A stretch of 64,000 bases of DNA from Limobrevibacterium gyesilva (GCF_025989185.1 NZ_JAPDNT010000019.1:1-64000), one strand, 5' to 3'. Numbered from the stretch's first letter, positions 1 through 8,015 are shown. Made by a program: numbers and translations. The notes: generated by a model not told the origin, from the sequence alone.

Positions 1-211
1 GGACAGCTGGATCAGCGACGCAGCGGGGAGTCTGCTCTCGTCTTTTGCTGCCGGTATTGCCGCCGAACGGCAGGCAATTGGTGCCGCGGTCACTCAGCCG
101 TGGTCAAACGGGCAAACCGAAGGACAGATCACCAAACTCAAGCTGATCAAGCGGCAGATGTATGGCCGTGCCAAGCTCGATCTGCTGCGAGCTCGGCTAT
201 GCACCGCATGA
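1..211 (+). pseudogene. ISL3-family transposase, 3' fragment
   Basis: The frame enters from the left edge and stops at 209-211. Its last residues (WSNGQTEGQITKLKLIKRQM, then YGRAKLDLLRARL) are the typical C-terminus of ISL3-family transposases and nearly match the end of the second ISL3 copy at 8083-8886. Only about 69 residues are in the window, so it cannot be told whether the copy is complete to the left. About 15 bp further on, tgtgcggaagagccc (234-248) looks like the right terminal inverted repeat, so the element probably ends near 248. Confidence 0.85.
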
Positions 212-271
212 CCCAGCAACCGTCTGCACCGAATGTGCGGAAGAGCCCTTTTTCCACGCCGAATCACAGCC

Positions 272-457
272 GCCCCAGTAATGCGCCCCGCCACAGGCCT
301 CCAATGCCACCAGGCACCGGGGCTGGGACGAAAAGAACTCCGTCAGATTGGCCCGGATGATCCTCCTTCGGAACACAACCCGCCCCGAAGCGTCAGCCCC
401 ATGAGCCTGAAACGCTTGCTTCGCGATGTCCAACCCGATCGTGCTAACCTCTGCCAC
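272..457 (-). pseudogene. IS110-family transposase, 5' fragment
   Basis: The minus frame reads VAEVSTIGLDIAKQAFQAHG and then LVALEACGGAHYWG, the N-terminal RuvC-like DEDD block of IS110-family transposases with its first Asp and the Glu of LEACG. Homology stops near 272, where the frame runs into the end of the neighbouring ISL3 element. The rest of a normal protein of 300-400 residues is missing. The likely start is the GTG near 457; a TTG at 472 is also in frame. It is a dead remnant. The stretch 458-539 is its upstream region and holds no gene. Confidence 0.8.
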
Positions 458-539
458 GGACGCCTCCCACAAGTGGTGTCATCAACACCTCCACTTTGGC
501 ACACCGACGCCGTCGGGGGGCGTCCACCCCATCAGAACC

Positions 540-1014
540 GATGAGACCTACGTGAGGATCCGAGGCGAGTGGGTCTACCTGTCTGTACCCGTCGGTCGAT
601 CGCGAGGGCAAGACCGTGGATTTTCGCCTGACTGCCAGGCGCGACGTTGCGGCAGCCAAGGCGTTCTTTCGCAAGGCGATCAAAGCCCAAGGATGCGCGC
701 CACGGACGATCACGCTGGACGGTTACGCGGCGTCGCACCGCGCTGTACGCGAGATGAAAGCCGACGGAACGCTACCCGACGACACGAAGCTGCGCTCGTC
801 AAAATATCTGAACAACGTGATCGAGCAGGATCACCGCGGCGTCAAGTTGCGGCTTGGCCCGATGCTCGGTTTCAAGCGGTTCAGGAATTCCGCGGTCACA
901 ATCGTCGGCATTGAGCTCCTTCGCCGGATCCAAAAGGATCAGTTCAATCTCAGCAGATTGCGCCTCAAAGGCCGAAGTGCGCCTGCCGTCTGGAACGCAG
1001 TGCTGGCATCATGA
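540..1014 (+). pseudogene. IS6-family transposase, truncated and frameshifted
   Basis: This is the DDE transposase of copy A. The first part (DETYVRIRGEWVYL) carries the first catalytic Asp. Near 580-593 the frame shifts by one base; the second part, from about 616, continues with the second Asp (ITLDGYAAS) and the catalytic Glu (NNVIEQDHRG) and ends at 1014. The normal family protein is about 235 residues in one frame. Here the N-terminal helix-turn-helix part is absent and the frame is broken. The same shift occurs in copy B. Confidence 0.85.
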
Positions 1015-1070
1015 TAAGCGCGCCACCGGCGGGGAATTGCGTGCGCCGAAAGATAGTTTGCACCACAACC
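540..1070 (+). mobile_element. IS6-family element copy A, 5'-truncated
   Basis: These 531 bases are colinear with 4146-4676 of copy B, which lies in inverted orientation, with no length difference. The right end is the 15-base terminal repeat gtttgcaccacaacc (1056-1070). The left end, with its repeat and the first third of the transposase, is missing. Homology begins abruptly at 540 inside the catalytic domain, next to the IS110 remnant. Copies A and B place their right ends towards each other and so bracket the protease cassette at 1071-4145. Confidence 0.85.
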
Positions 1071-1136
1071 CTCGCGACGGCACCCCAATCAACAGGCGCG
1101 AAAGCTGACACAACCGTTCGTGAGCGTCTCTTTGCC

Positions 1137-3485
1137 TTATCGGACAACGTAAACGACGCCAGCGCCACCGACGGTGCTGCCACCCGTGTTACGTTGCGAG
1201 ACGCGGACACGGTACTGCTGCTTCGAGACAGCCTCGGCCGGGATCGTGGCGTGAAGGACCAGCGGATATATGCGGTTCGGCGCCTTCTCTATCCGCACCA
1301 CGGTGCGATCGCTCTGGATATCGACATACCGCTTGCCGCCTCGCAGGACAACCTCGCCGCCCATCACCTCCACCTTGCCTATCCTAGCCTGCTGCAGGCA
1401 CGCAAAGCGCGAACCCTTTGCCAACGTCAGCACACCCCGGCAACAGCCGAATGTGACTTCGAGCCGCGTGCTTTCGAGGAAGATCATCGCGTCCTCATCT
1501 TCCTCGCCGACGACGTCGGCCGTATCGAAGTCAAGCCGGGGAAACGCACTGCCGTCGCCGTCCAGCTCGAGCAATAGTTTCGTAGGTGCAGGTCCGTCGC
1601 GTTGGAAGACGAGCTCCATTATCCGTTCGGTATCGGCACGGTTGCCGGCGACCATTGGCCAGGCGAGTGTGGCGCCCGCCAGCACGTCGATCACCGACAG
1701 GTTGCGCTGTGCGAGGTTATTCTTGAGCAACGACTGCGGGTCGCCGGTGAACATCGCGCTGGCGAAAGCATAGTCATTATCGGCAGTGACGGATGCCAGC
1801 ATGCAGGGGTGCCAAGGGTGGCTCGTGACCCACCCCCACAGATACTCGGTCTGCGCCGCAGAGATGGTGAACTTTGTCATGGCCGTGCCGCCCGAGGGAA
1901 TGGTAGAGAAGGTATTGACCACTGGCGCAGGGCTGACGTGGGTTGCATCGATCGCCGCCCAATCCGACGGGTAGACGAACTGGAGCCCAACGAACGGCGT
2001 TATGCGGCAGTTCACGACGACGTTGCGCGCTTCGTTCGGTCCATTGTTAGTCACCCGCACGTAAATGTAATTGGTCTGTCCGCGTTCTACGTTGCTTGAT
2101 CGTAGTGGATCGTCCGGCGCGAACACGTTGTCGTCAGTGATGCGTACGACCATGTCGGAGAAGTCCCAGAAATCCCCGCCAGGCGGCGTTGACGGCTCGA
2201 CGCCGTTATCGGCTGGATAGTCCTTGATGAGAACGTCGGCGAAGTCGAGCGCGCGGTAGAGGTTGATGCGGCCGTAGCCCATCTCCTGGTTTCGCGAGCC
2301 GTCCGGGAAGCCTGGCACTTCCGCGTAGGGGACCACTCCGACCTTGTCCGCCGTGCGCTCGACTATGGCGCGCACCTGATCGTTGGTCAGCGCGGGATTG
2401 AGGCTGCGGACCACGGCGGCGAGCCCGGCCACGTGTGGGGTTGCCGAGGACGTCCCATTGAACGTCAGGAAATAGTCACCCGCAACGCCGGGTGCGGGGT
2501 TGTATCCGTCCGCGCCCTCCCTGTCAGTCGTAGGGATGTGCACGCCCGGCGCAACGACGGAGACCGCGGTCGTCTGGCCAAGATATGTGTCCACGCCGTA
2601 GTTAGAGCCCCACCAGCCCTCCCCATCGGGGCTGGTGGGGCTCTTGCGGTTGTCCGCCTCATCGGACGCGCCGCACGCGATCACCAGCGGATGGCGGGCC
2701 GGGTAGCGGTTATGCGTGCCAATGTTCTCGTTGCCAGTGGCGGCACAGAGGACGACGTCGCGATCGTTGTGCGCGTGAGCGATAGCAGGATCGATAATCG
2801 TGAAATCCCAGTTCGCCGGCGAGCCCTCGCCCGGCAAGTATTCACCAAAGCTCATGCTGATGACTCTGGCGCCGTTGTCGGCCGCGTAGTTGATGCCCGC
2901 CGCCGCCTCTGCATCGGTCCAGTTCTGGAACGCCACGGGAAGGATCTGGCAGCTCCCAGCCACGCCTGCCACGCCGAGCGCGTTGTTGAAACGCGCCGCG
3001 ACGATCCCGGCACAAGCGGTGCCATGGTTGCCGGTCGGTGAGCCGTCCGGAAGCATCGTCCCGAGATTGATGCCGGGGGCCGAGAAGCTCAAATCCGGAT
3101 GGGCGAGGTCGCAACCTTGGTCGAGCACGCAGACCACGACCCCGGCTGCGCCGGTCGAAAGATCCCAGCCTGTTGCACCAGGGTCGCCGGCGCCGATACG
3201 CGTCATGTCCCATTGCTGTGCGAACAGAGGGTCGTTCGGTACCACCGTCAGCGGCTTGAGCAGCGGCATGTTTTCGAAGCGAGCTTCGAGCACAACCTCC
3301 TTTAACGCCGAGAGCACGGACGATCTGGCGAGATAGGCGGATTGGGTTTCGGGATTGGCCAACACGAAATAGGAGTAGGGCTGGAGATATCGCGATTTCT
3401 CTGTCACTTCCGTCATGTGGAAGCGCTGGAACACACCGCCGGCCTTTTCCCTCCCGTCAGTTGTGGCGAACCGGATCAGCAACAC
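1137..3485 (-). CDS. Subtilisin-like (S8) serine protease without signal peptide
   Basis: 782 residues. The S8 domain spans about residues 95-400 with an intact triad: Asp122 in VLDQG, His154 in NHGTACAG, Ser346 in NGTSSATPHVAG, plus the oxyanion Asn252 in ATGNEN. Residues from about 430 contain a CARDB-like beta domain (VRVTNNGPNEARNVVV) followed by an unrecognised C-terminal region. The N-terminus (MLLIRFATTDGREKAGG) is not a signal peptide, so the product is cytoplasmic or leaves by another route. The start is GTG at 3485, which overlaps the end of the 131-residue gene upstream by 10 bases, so the two are probably translationally coupled. The pair lies between two inverted IS6 copies, suggesting acquisition as a cassette. 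Substrate unknown. Confidence 0.88.
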   Translation of the reverse strand: MLLIRFATTDGREKAGGVFQRFHMTEVTEKSRYLQPYSYFVLANPETQSAYLARSSVLSALKEVVLEARFENMPLLKPLTVVPNDPLFAQQWDMTRIGAGDPGATGWDLSTGAAGVVVCVLDQGCDLAHPDLSFSAPGINLGTMLPDGSPTGNHGTACAGIVAARFNNALGVAGVAGSCQILPVAFQNWTDAEAAAGINYAADNGARVISMSFGEYLPGEGSPANWDFTIIDPAIAHAHNDRDVVLCAATGNENIGTHNRYPARHPLVIACGASDEADNRKSPTSPDGEGWWGSNYGVDTYLGQTTAVSVVAPGVHIPTTDREGADGYNPAPGVAGDYFLTFNGTSSATPHVAGLAAVVRSLNPALTNDQVRAIVERTADKVGVVPYAEVPGFPDGSRNQEMGYGRINLYRALDFADVLIKDYPADNGVEPSTPPGGDFWDFSDMVVRITDDNVFAPDDPLRSSNVERGQTNYIYVRVTNNGPNEARNVVVNCRITPFVGLQFVYPSDWAAIDATHVSPAPVVNTFSTIPSGGTAMTKFTISAAQTEYLWGWVTSHPWHPCMLASVTADNDYAFASAMFTGDPQSLLKNNLAQRNLSVIDVLAGATLAWPMVAGNRADTERIMELVFQRDGPAPTKLLLELDGDGSAFPRLDFDTADVVGEEDEDAMIFLESTRLEVTFGCCRGVLTLAKGSRFACLQQARIGKVEVMGGEVVLRGGKRYVDIQSDRTVVRIEKAPNRIYPLVLHATIPAEAVSKQQYRVRVSQRNTGGSTVGGAGVVYVVR

Positions 3486-3871
3486 GTTTTAGGGAGCGGA
3501 CAGAGCAATCCGCCCCGGTCTGCTGTGCCGGCCAGCCGGTAAACCGGACCGACCCACGCCAGGAACTCCCTTAGCGTGCTGAGGATCCGGCGGATGTCCG
3601 CTTCCGCCAGTGCCCGCCCGTCGACCGTCCGGGACCAGAAGCGCTTTGGCGTGTGGTTCACGACATCGCGTTCTGGCAGTCGAGCGCCGTCGGCGGGTGG
3701 CTTAGCGATCTCCTCCTCGAGGACCAGCGCCAGAGGCCTGATTCGCTCGGAGACGTCACTGGCGTCGTGTGCCTGCTTGAACGCAAGCAGCAGCCGGGTG
3801 GCATCCAGCGTCATCATGACGCCGAGGCCATGTTGCAACTCGCGCGTGAACAATTCTTCGTTGGCTGCCAT
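3476..3871 (-). CDS. Unrecognised 131-residue partner of the S8 protease
   Basis: I do not recognise this family. The protein is soluble and largely helical by eye, with a charged middle (residues 40-90), a motif NHTPKRFWSRTVDGRALAEA and a C-terminus ending in two cysteines (PLPKTCC). It starts with ATG at 3871 and its last codons overlap the GTG start of the S8 protease gene in another frame, which argues that the two products are made together. It could be a chaperone or propeptide in trans, an inhibitor or a substrate adaptor; nothing in the sequence decides. The only regulatory hint is a perfect palindrome 83-99 bases upstream. Confidence 0.65.
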   Translation of the reverse strand: MAANEELFTRELQHGLGVMMTLDATRLLLAFKQAHDASDVSERIRPLALVLEEEIAKPPADGARLPERDVVNHTPKRFWSRTVDGRALAEADIRRILSTLREFLAWVGPVYRLAGTADRGGLLCPLPKTCC

Positions 3872-3953
3872 TCGATTTCACTCCCTATTTCGCGAGTCAC
3901 CTCGTCGACGCAAGGAGGCTGATCCTGGTTAGCTAGAGGGTATATGCTGCGAA

Positions 3954-3970
3954 TGGGGTGACTCACCCCA
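3954..3970. promoter_or_regulatory. 17-bp perfect palindrome upstream of the protease operon
   Basis: tggggtga-c-tcacccca is a perfect inverted repeat with 8-base arms and a one-base centre. It lies 83-99 bases upstream of the ATG at 3871, in the only non-coding stretch before the 131-residue/protease pair. A dyad of this size and place fits a repressor or activator operator. No regulator gene is present nearby. The rest of 3872-4145 holds no gene that I can see. Confidence 0.45.
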
Positions 3971-4145
3971 TTGCGCGCACCGGGCTGGACCAGGTGGCGC
4001 TTTGATCGATATTCCCGAGATAGACGGCAAGAACGTCACGACTTATGCGTTAATAACCTCGAATCCGGTCAGTTCACAACAACAATAATGGCCAGAACGC
4101 TCGAATGGCGCGAATTTGACAGATGAGACAGATGAGACCGAATCG

Positions 4146-4987
4146 GGTTGTGGTGCAAACTATCTTTCGGCGCACGCAATTCCCCGCCGGTGGCGCGCTT
4201 ATCATGATGCCAGCACTGCGTTCCAGACGGCAGGCGCACTTCGGCCTTTGAGGCGCAATCTGCTGAGATTGAACTGATCCTTTTGGATCCGGCGAAGGAG
4301 CTCAATGCCGACGATTGTGACCGCGGAATTCCTGAACCGCTTGAAACCGAGCATCGGGCCAAGCCGCAACTTGACGCCGCGGTGATCCTGCTCGATCACG
4401 TTGTTCAGATATTTTGACGAGCGCAGCTTCGTGTCGTCGGGTAGCGTTCCGTCGGCTTTCATCTCGCGTACAGCGCGGTGCGACGCCGCGTAACCGTCCA
4501 GCGTGATCGTCCGTGGCGCGCATCCTTGGGCTTTGATCGCCTTGCGAAAGAGCGCCTTGGCTGCCGCAACGTCGCGCCTGGCAGTCAGGCGAAAATCCAC
4601 GGTCTTGCCCTCGCGATCGACCGACGGGTACAGACAGGTAGACCCACTCGCCTCGGATCCTCACGTAGGTCTCATCGACGCGCCACGAAGGCCCGGCCGC
4701 CCGCGCGAACCGGTTCCAGCACCGCTCGAACTCGGGCGCATAGCGTTGTAACCAGCGCATGATGGTGGTGTGCACAATTGACAGGCCGCATTCGGCCATC
4801 ATCTCCACCACATTGCGGAAGCTGAGCTTGAAGCGCAGATACCAGCGCACGCACAGGATAATGACCTCGCGGTCAAAGTGGCGACCAGCAAACAGCTCTT
4901 CAATCCCCTTCAGCTTGCCCATTGCCGACCACCACCAGGTTCAGACGCCAGCATAGCCGATCTGATCGCGCCGTTTGCTCCAGAGCC
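4146..4987 (-). mobile_element. IS6-family insertion sequence copy B, full length
   Basis: The element is 842 bp. On its own coding strand the left end is ggctctggagcaaac (4987 back to 4973), and the right end, read inwards from the other side, is ggttgtggtgcaaac (4146-4160). These match at 12 of 15 positions and resemble the GG..CTGTTGCAAA ends of the family. The 8 bases flanking each side (ccgaatcg and ctcgaagc) differ, so there is no target duplication, as expected after recombination between copies or replicative cointegrate events. Insertion cut an RsbW-like gene whose 3' stub starts at 4988. Confidence 0.85.
4202..4922 (-). pseudogene. IS6-family transposase with a one-base frameshift
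   Basis: The first frame starts at ATG 4922 (MGKLKGIEELFAGRHFDREV) and carries the helix-turn-helix region and first catalytic Asp (WRVDETYVRIRGEWVYL). It leaves the family reading just after WVYL, near 4637-4623. A second frame picks up the normal sequence (VDFRLTARRDVAAAKALF) with the other Asp and the Glu and ends at 4202. Together about 240 residues, the family length. No A-rich slippery run is visible at the junction, so I read it as a frameshift mutation, shared with copy A. Confidence 0.8.
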
Positions 4988-5110
4988 CTCGAAGCCAGGG
5001 TTGGCGGGCACGGCCTGAAACTGCTGCACCATTTCTGCCCGGATATCGGCTATGCGCGCGTTGGCGACCGCAACCGCCTGACGCTGCGCTTCCCGCTGCC
5101 GCGGGCATAG
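4988..5110 (+). pseudogene. 3' stub of an RsbW-like (HATPase) anti-sigma/serine kinase gene
   Basis: Starting exactly at the outer end of the IS6 element, the plus frame reads LEARVGGHGLKLLHHFCPDI and then GYARVGDRNRLTLRFPL to a stop at 5108-5110. A GG-x-GL segment followed by a Y-x-R-x-x-x-RN-L-L-L ending is the C-terminal pattern of the RsbW/HATPase_c_2 family (G2-box region and last strands). The rest of the gene is not on the other side of the IS, so the locus was also rearranged. This suggests a partner-switching regulator once preceded the genes at 5320 and 5684. The gap 5111-5319 shows no gene. Confidence 0.65.
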
Positions 5111-5319
5111 CGAGGGCCTGCGCCTCACCAACGTGTGACACCGTGGGCCGGCCGCGACACGCGGAGTTCATTTGCCTGTCGGATCGCGAAACGGCCAAGG
5201 TCGTCTCGCTACGGAACAGATAGATTCATGAACTATGAAGTCTGGCCGGGCATGATCGCGAATTCGTGTTTGGCTGCCCGTAATCAGCGTCACAAGGCGC
5301 CAGCGAGGGGACAGACGAC

Positions 5320-5652
5320 ATGCCCAAGACACGCGCGAACACGATTTCCATCCACAAGCTCGCCGGCGCGGTGGGGACCGCGGTGCAGAAGATGGAAAAG
5401 CACCGCGAGAAGGTGCAACCGGAGTTCCGTATCGATTTCAGTCTGATCATGGGCCGCTGGTTGCGCGAGGAGATGGCGCTGCCGGAAGCCCAGACGATCG
5501 CACAGCAGATCACCGATGCGGTACAGGGCGGCCATCTGCAGGAAGCGCTGGGTGCCAGCGCGCCGCATCTGCAGCCCGCGGTGCTGGCGCATGGCGGCCA
5601 CATCATCTGCGGTTTCATTCCCGACCCCAGCATCAGCTTCACCGCGGAATAG
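5320..5652 (+). CDS. Unrecognised 110-residue protein
   Basis: The start is ATG 5320 with a purine-rich site (gagggga) about 9 bases upstream. Family unknown. The N-terminal third is basic and helical (GTAVQKMEKHREKVQPEF), the middle has FSLIMGRWLREEMALPEAQ, and the tail is hydrophobic and Cys-containing (HGGHIICGFIPDPSISFTAE). No signal peptide or membrane helix. It is 31 bases upstream of the cysteine-rich gene on the same strand, so the two likely form an operon. Its size and position would also allow a precursor peptide of a modified natural product, but there is no recognisable leader motif. Confidence 0.6.
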   Translation: MPKTRANTISIHKLAGAVGTAVQKMEKHREKVQPEFRIDFSLIMGRWLREEMALPEAQTIAQQITDAVQGGHLQEALGASAPHLQPAVLAHGGHIICGFIPDPSISFTAE

Positions 5653-5683
5653 CAGCGGCGGACCTGCGCGAGAGGAGGCGCGG

Positions 5684-6133
5684 ATGACCGGCGAAACTCA
5701 CCCGGGCGGACATGCCCTGCCCGGACCGGCGAAGCTGTGCCCGAGCGCCCAGCCGGACATGCAAGCGGCCACCGTGCTGGGCGTGGTGGAGGGCAGCCCG
5801 GACGCGCCACGGCTGTCCTACCTGGTGGATAAGCTGCCGGTGTCCGACGACGTGCTGGCGATGGCCGGCTCGGTCAAGCCGACGGAGGTGTTCCGGTTCG
5901 CCGCACGCTGCGACGAGCGCGGCTGCCGCCACTTCGACGGGGCGAACTGCCAGCTCGCGACCCGGATCGCCACGATGCTCGACCCCGTCGTCGACGCGCT
6001 GCCGCCCTGCACCATCCGTCCGACCTGCCGCTGGCACGCCCAGGAGGGCCGCGCCGCCTGCCTGCGCTGCCCACAGGTCGTGACGGAAACTGCAACGCCG
6101 AGCGAACGCTATCGCGCGGCGGCGATCGGCTAG
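5684..6133 (+). CDS. Unrecognised cysteine-rich protein, 149 residues
   Basis: ATG 5684 has a strong Shine-Dalgarno (gaggaggcg). The N-terminal half is ordinary; the C-terminal half has seven cysteines in the pattern C76-x4-C81-x7-C89-x19-C109-x5-C115-x10-C126-x2-C129, around CDERGCRHFDGANC and CTIRPTCRWHAQEG. Such spacing fits a zinc- or iron-sulfur-binding module; no known cluster family is recognised. No signal peptide. The stop codon (6131-6133) abuts the end of an IS481 element, so the native C-terminus may or may not be intact. It is probably co-transcribed with the 110-residue gene upstream. Confidence 0.65.
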   Translation: MTGETHPGGHALPGPAKLCPSAQPDMQAATVLGVVEGSPDAPRLSYLVDKLPVSDDVLAMAGSVKPTEVFRFAARCDERGCRHFDGANCQLATRIATMLDPVVDALPPCTIRPTCRWHAQEGRAACLRCPQVVTETATPSERYRAAAIG

Positions 6134-6745
6134 GTGTTTGGTCCCGGCATTTGATGGGTTGGATCGAGCCTGAATCGTTGGGCCTCTTTTGTCCAGCATT
6201 TGCAGATGAACTCATAAGGGGTGAGGCCCTTCAGAGTCTTGAGCCTTCGGGCGAAGTTGTAGGCTGAGACGAAGTCGGCGAGGTGCCGCCGAAGCTGTTC
6301 GTGATCGTCGTAGTGGAAGCGCTTAACGGTGGCATCCTTGATGGTGCGGTTCATCCGTTCGACCTGACCATTCGTCCAGGGATGTTTGACCTTTGTCAGC
6401 CTGTGCTCGATGCCGTTCTCGTCGCAGACCCGGTCGAAGATGTGCTGGAAGGCATACCGGTCGGAGGCGCGATTGGTGAACTGGACACCATTGTCGGTGA
6501 GTACGGTGTGAATGGCATAGGGCACGGCGGCGATGAGGTTGCGCAGGAACTGGGCGGCCACCATCTTGCCGGCCTTCTCATGGAGTTCGGCGAAGGCGAA
6601 CTTGGACGTGCGATCGATGGCCACGAAGAGGTAGAGCTTGCCATCGGCGGTCTGAAGCTCGGCGATATCAATGTGGAAATAGCCGATCGGATAGGCTTTG
6701 AACTTCTTCTTCGCGGGCTTGTTACCTTCGAGCTCGGATGTCCGT
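6130..6745 (-). pseudogene. IS481-family transposase, N-terminally truncated
   Basis: The minus frame from about 6745 reads EGNKPAKKKFKAYPIGYFHI then VAIDRTSKFAFAEL, VLTDNGVQFTN, WTNGQVERMNRT, and ends THQMPGPNT at 6130. This is the DDE core and C-terminus of the IS481 family with catalytic Asp, Asp and Glu all present. The helix-turn-helix N-terminus (about 120 residues) is missing; upstream of 6745 the frame has no family similarity. The element end probably begins at tgtttggtcccggc near 6135. Inactive fragment. Confidence 0.85.
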
Positions 6746-6857
6746 CGTCGAATGGTTTGAGACGGTGGAGCGCGATTTCGAACGGAGGCTTGGCTCAGGT
6801 GCTGTGGACGTTAAGCGGTGAACCGCGCCGGGTTTGCCGGAGGCTATTTGGTTTGAG

Positions 6858-7090
6858 TCACGCCGCCATGGTGGTGCAGAGCTTCCAGGCGATGACATAG
6901 CGAGAGAAGTCGTCCAGCACGGTGGAGAGATAGAACCAGCCCCAGCCGATGACCTTCAGGTCGGTGAAGTCGGTCTGCCAGAGCTGGTTCGGGGCGGTTG
7001 TCTTGCTGTGGAACTCGTCGGCGGCCTTGACCACGATGAAGGCCGGGCTGGTGATCAGGTCGTGCGCCTCGAGATGGTGTAACGGGCCGG
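6858..7090 (-). pseudogene. IS3-family transposase (orfB) internal fragment
   Basis: On the minus strand about 75 residues read HDLITSPAFIVVKAADEF, KTTAPNQLWQTDFTDLKVIG and WGWFYLSTVLDDFSRY, then WKLCTTMAA and a stop at 6858. This is the start of the integrase catalytic core of IS3-family orfB with the first catalytic Asp in WQTDFT. Both the N-terminal and the C-terminal parts are missing. Between it and the IS481 fragment (6746-6857) no coding sequence is recognisable. Confidence 0.8.
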
Positions 7091-7188
7091 CCGCTGATGT
7101 AGGCGCCGGAGGTGGTCGCCCCTCAAACTGGTGGTGTCGACAACGAGGCTGGGCGCGGGCCGGCCTTCAGTATCATTGGAGGACGACA

Positions 7189-7752
7189 GTGGAGCATTAT
7201 GCTGGGATTGACGTCTCGCTGGAACAGAGCAGCGTGTGCGTGGTCGACGCCACAGGTAAGGTCGTGCGTGAGGCCAAGGTGGCGAGCGAGCCTGAGGCGC
7301 TGATCGCCTGGTTCGGCAAACTCGGTCTCAAGCTGGCACGGGTCGGGCTGGAGGCCGGGCCGTTATCGCAGTGGCTGTACACCGCGATGCACGACGCCGA
7401 GCTGGCCGTTGAGCTGCTGGAGACCCGGCACGTGCGGGATGCGTTCAGGGCGATGCCAGTCAAGACCGACCGCAAGGACGCGCGCGGTATTGCCCAACTA
7501 ATGCGGCTGGGGTGGTTCCGCCCCGTGCACTGCAAGTCGGTTTCGGCGCAGAAGACGAGAGTGCTGCTGACCGCACGCAAGTTACTGCAAGCGAAATATC
7601 TCGATGTGGAGTTGAGCCTCCGCGGAGTGTTGCGAGGTTTCGGCCTGAAGGTCGGACCGACCACGCGGCGCAGCTTCGCCGCCCGGATCAGCGAGCTGGT
7701 GGAGGGGCGCGCGACCCTGACCGTGGTTGCTGACGCGCTGCTAGTGCAGTGA
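7189..7752 (+). pseudogene. IS110-family transposase, C-terminally truncated
   Basis: The start is GTG 7189 with Shine-Dalgarno ggagga 6-11 bases upstream. The protein reads MEHYAGIDVSLEQSSVCVVD with the first Asp of the DEDD motif, GLEAGPLSQWL with the Glu, and MPVKTDRKDARGIAQLMR with the last two Asp residues. Homology continues to about residue 180 and the frame ends at 7752 after LTVVADALLVQ. The C-terminal transposase_20 domain with the catalytic Ser is absent, so the product is inactive. It is unlike the IS110 remnant at 272-457 and came from a different element. Confidence 0.85.
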
Positions 7753-7753
7753 C

Positions 7754-7900
7754 TCACACGGAGCATTCACCGAGCTTGGTGAGTATGGCGGCGGGGGTCG
7801 CGGTCCAGACGAAGGGTTTTGGATCGGCGTTGTGTTCGTCGAGGTAGCGGTTGATGGCGGCTTGGAGGTCCACGAGGGAGTGGAAGCTGCCGCGCCGAAT
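7754..7900 (-). pseudogene. IS630-family transposase C-terminal fragment
   Basis: The last 48 codons on the minus strand read RRGSFHSLVDLQAAINRYLD and then EHNADPKPFVWTATPAAILT before the stop at 7754. This is the characteristic IS630 C-terminus (an FxSVxDLxxAIxxYxxxxN pattern followed by PFxWTA). Upstream, the frame passes into unrelated sequence near 7900. It abuts the truncated IS110 gene on the other strand. Confidence 0.75.
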
Positions 7901-8015
7901 GGTGCTTGCGGGTGGCGCGGCGGATGTCGCGTAACACCTGCTCGGCTGGGGCTTTGGCGGTGGGAGCAGAGAATTCTGGCTCATCTTCACTTTCCTGGGG
8001 GTTGCGATGAGCCAG
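7893..8015 (-). pseudogene. IS3-family orfA N-terminal fragment
   Basis: In a different minus frame from the IS630 piece, codons from about 8015 to 7893 read NPQESEDEPEFSAPTAKAP and EQVLRDIRRATRKHHSA. This matches the leading part of IS3-family orfA proteins, just before the helix-turn-helix. It breaks at the junction with the IS630 fragment. The junction near 7893-7900 joins two unrelated elements. Confidence 0.6.
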
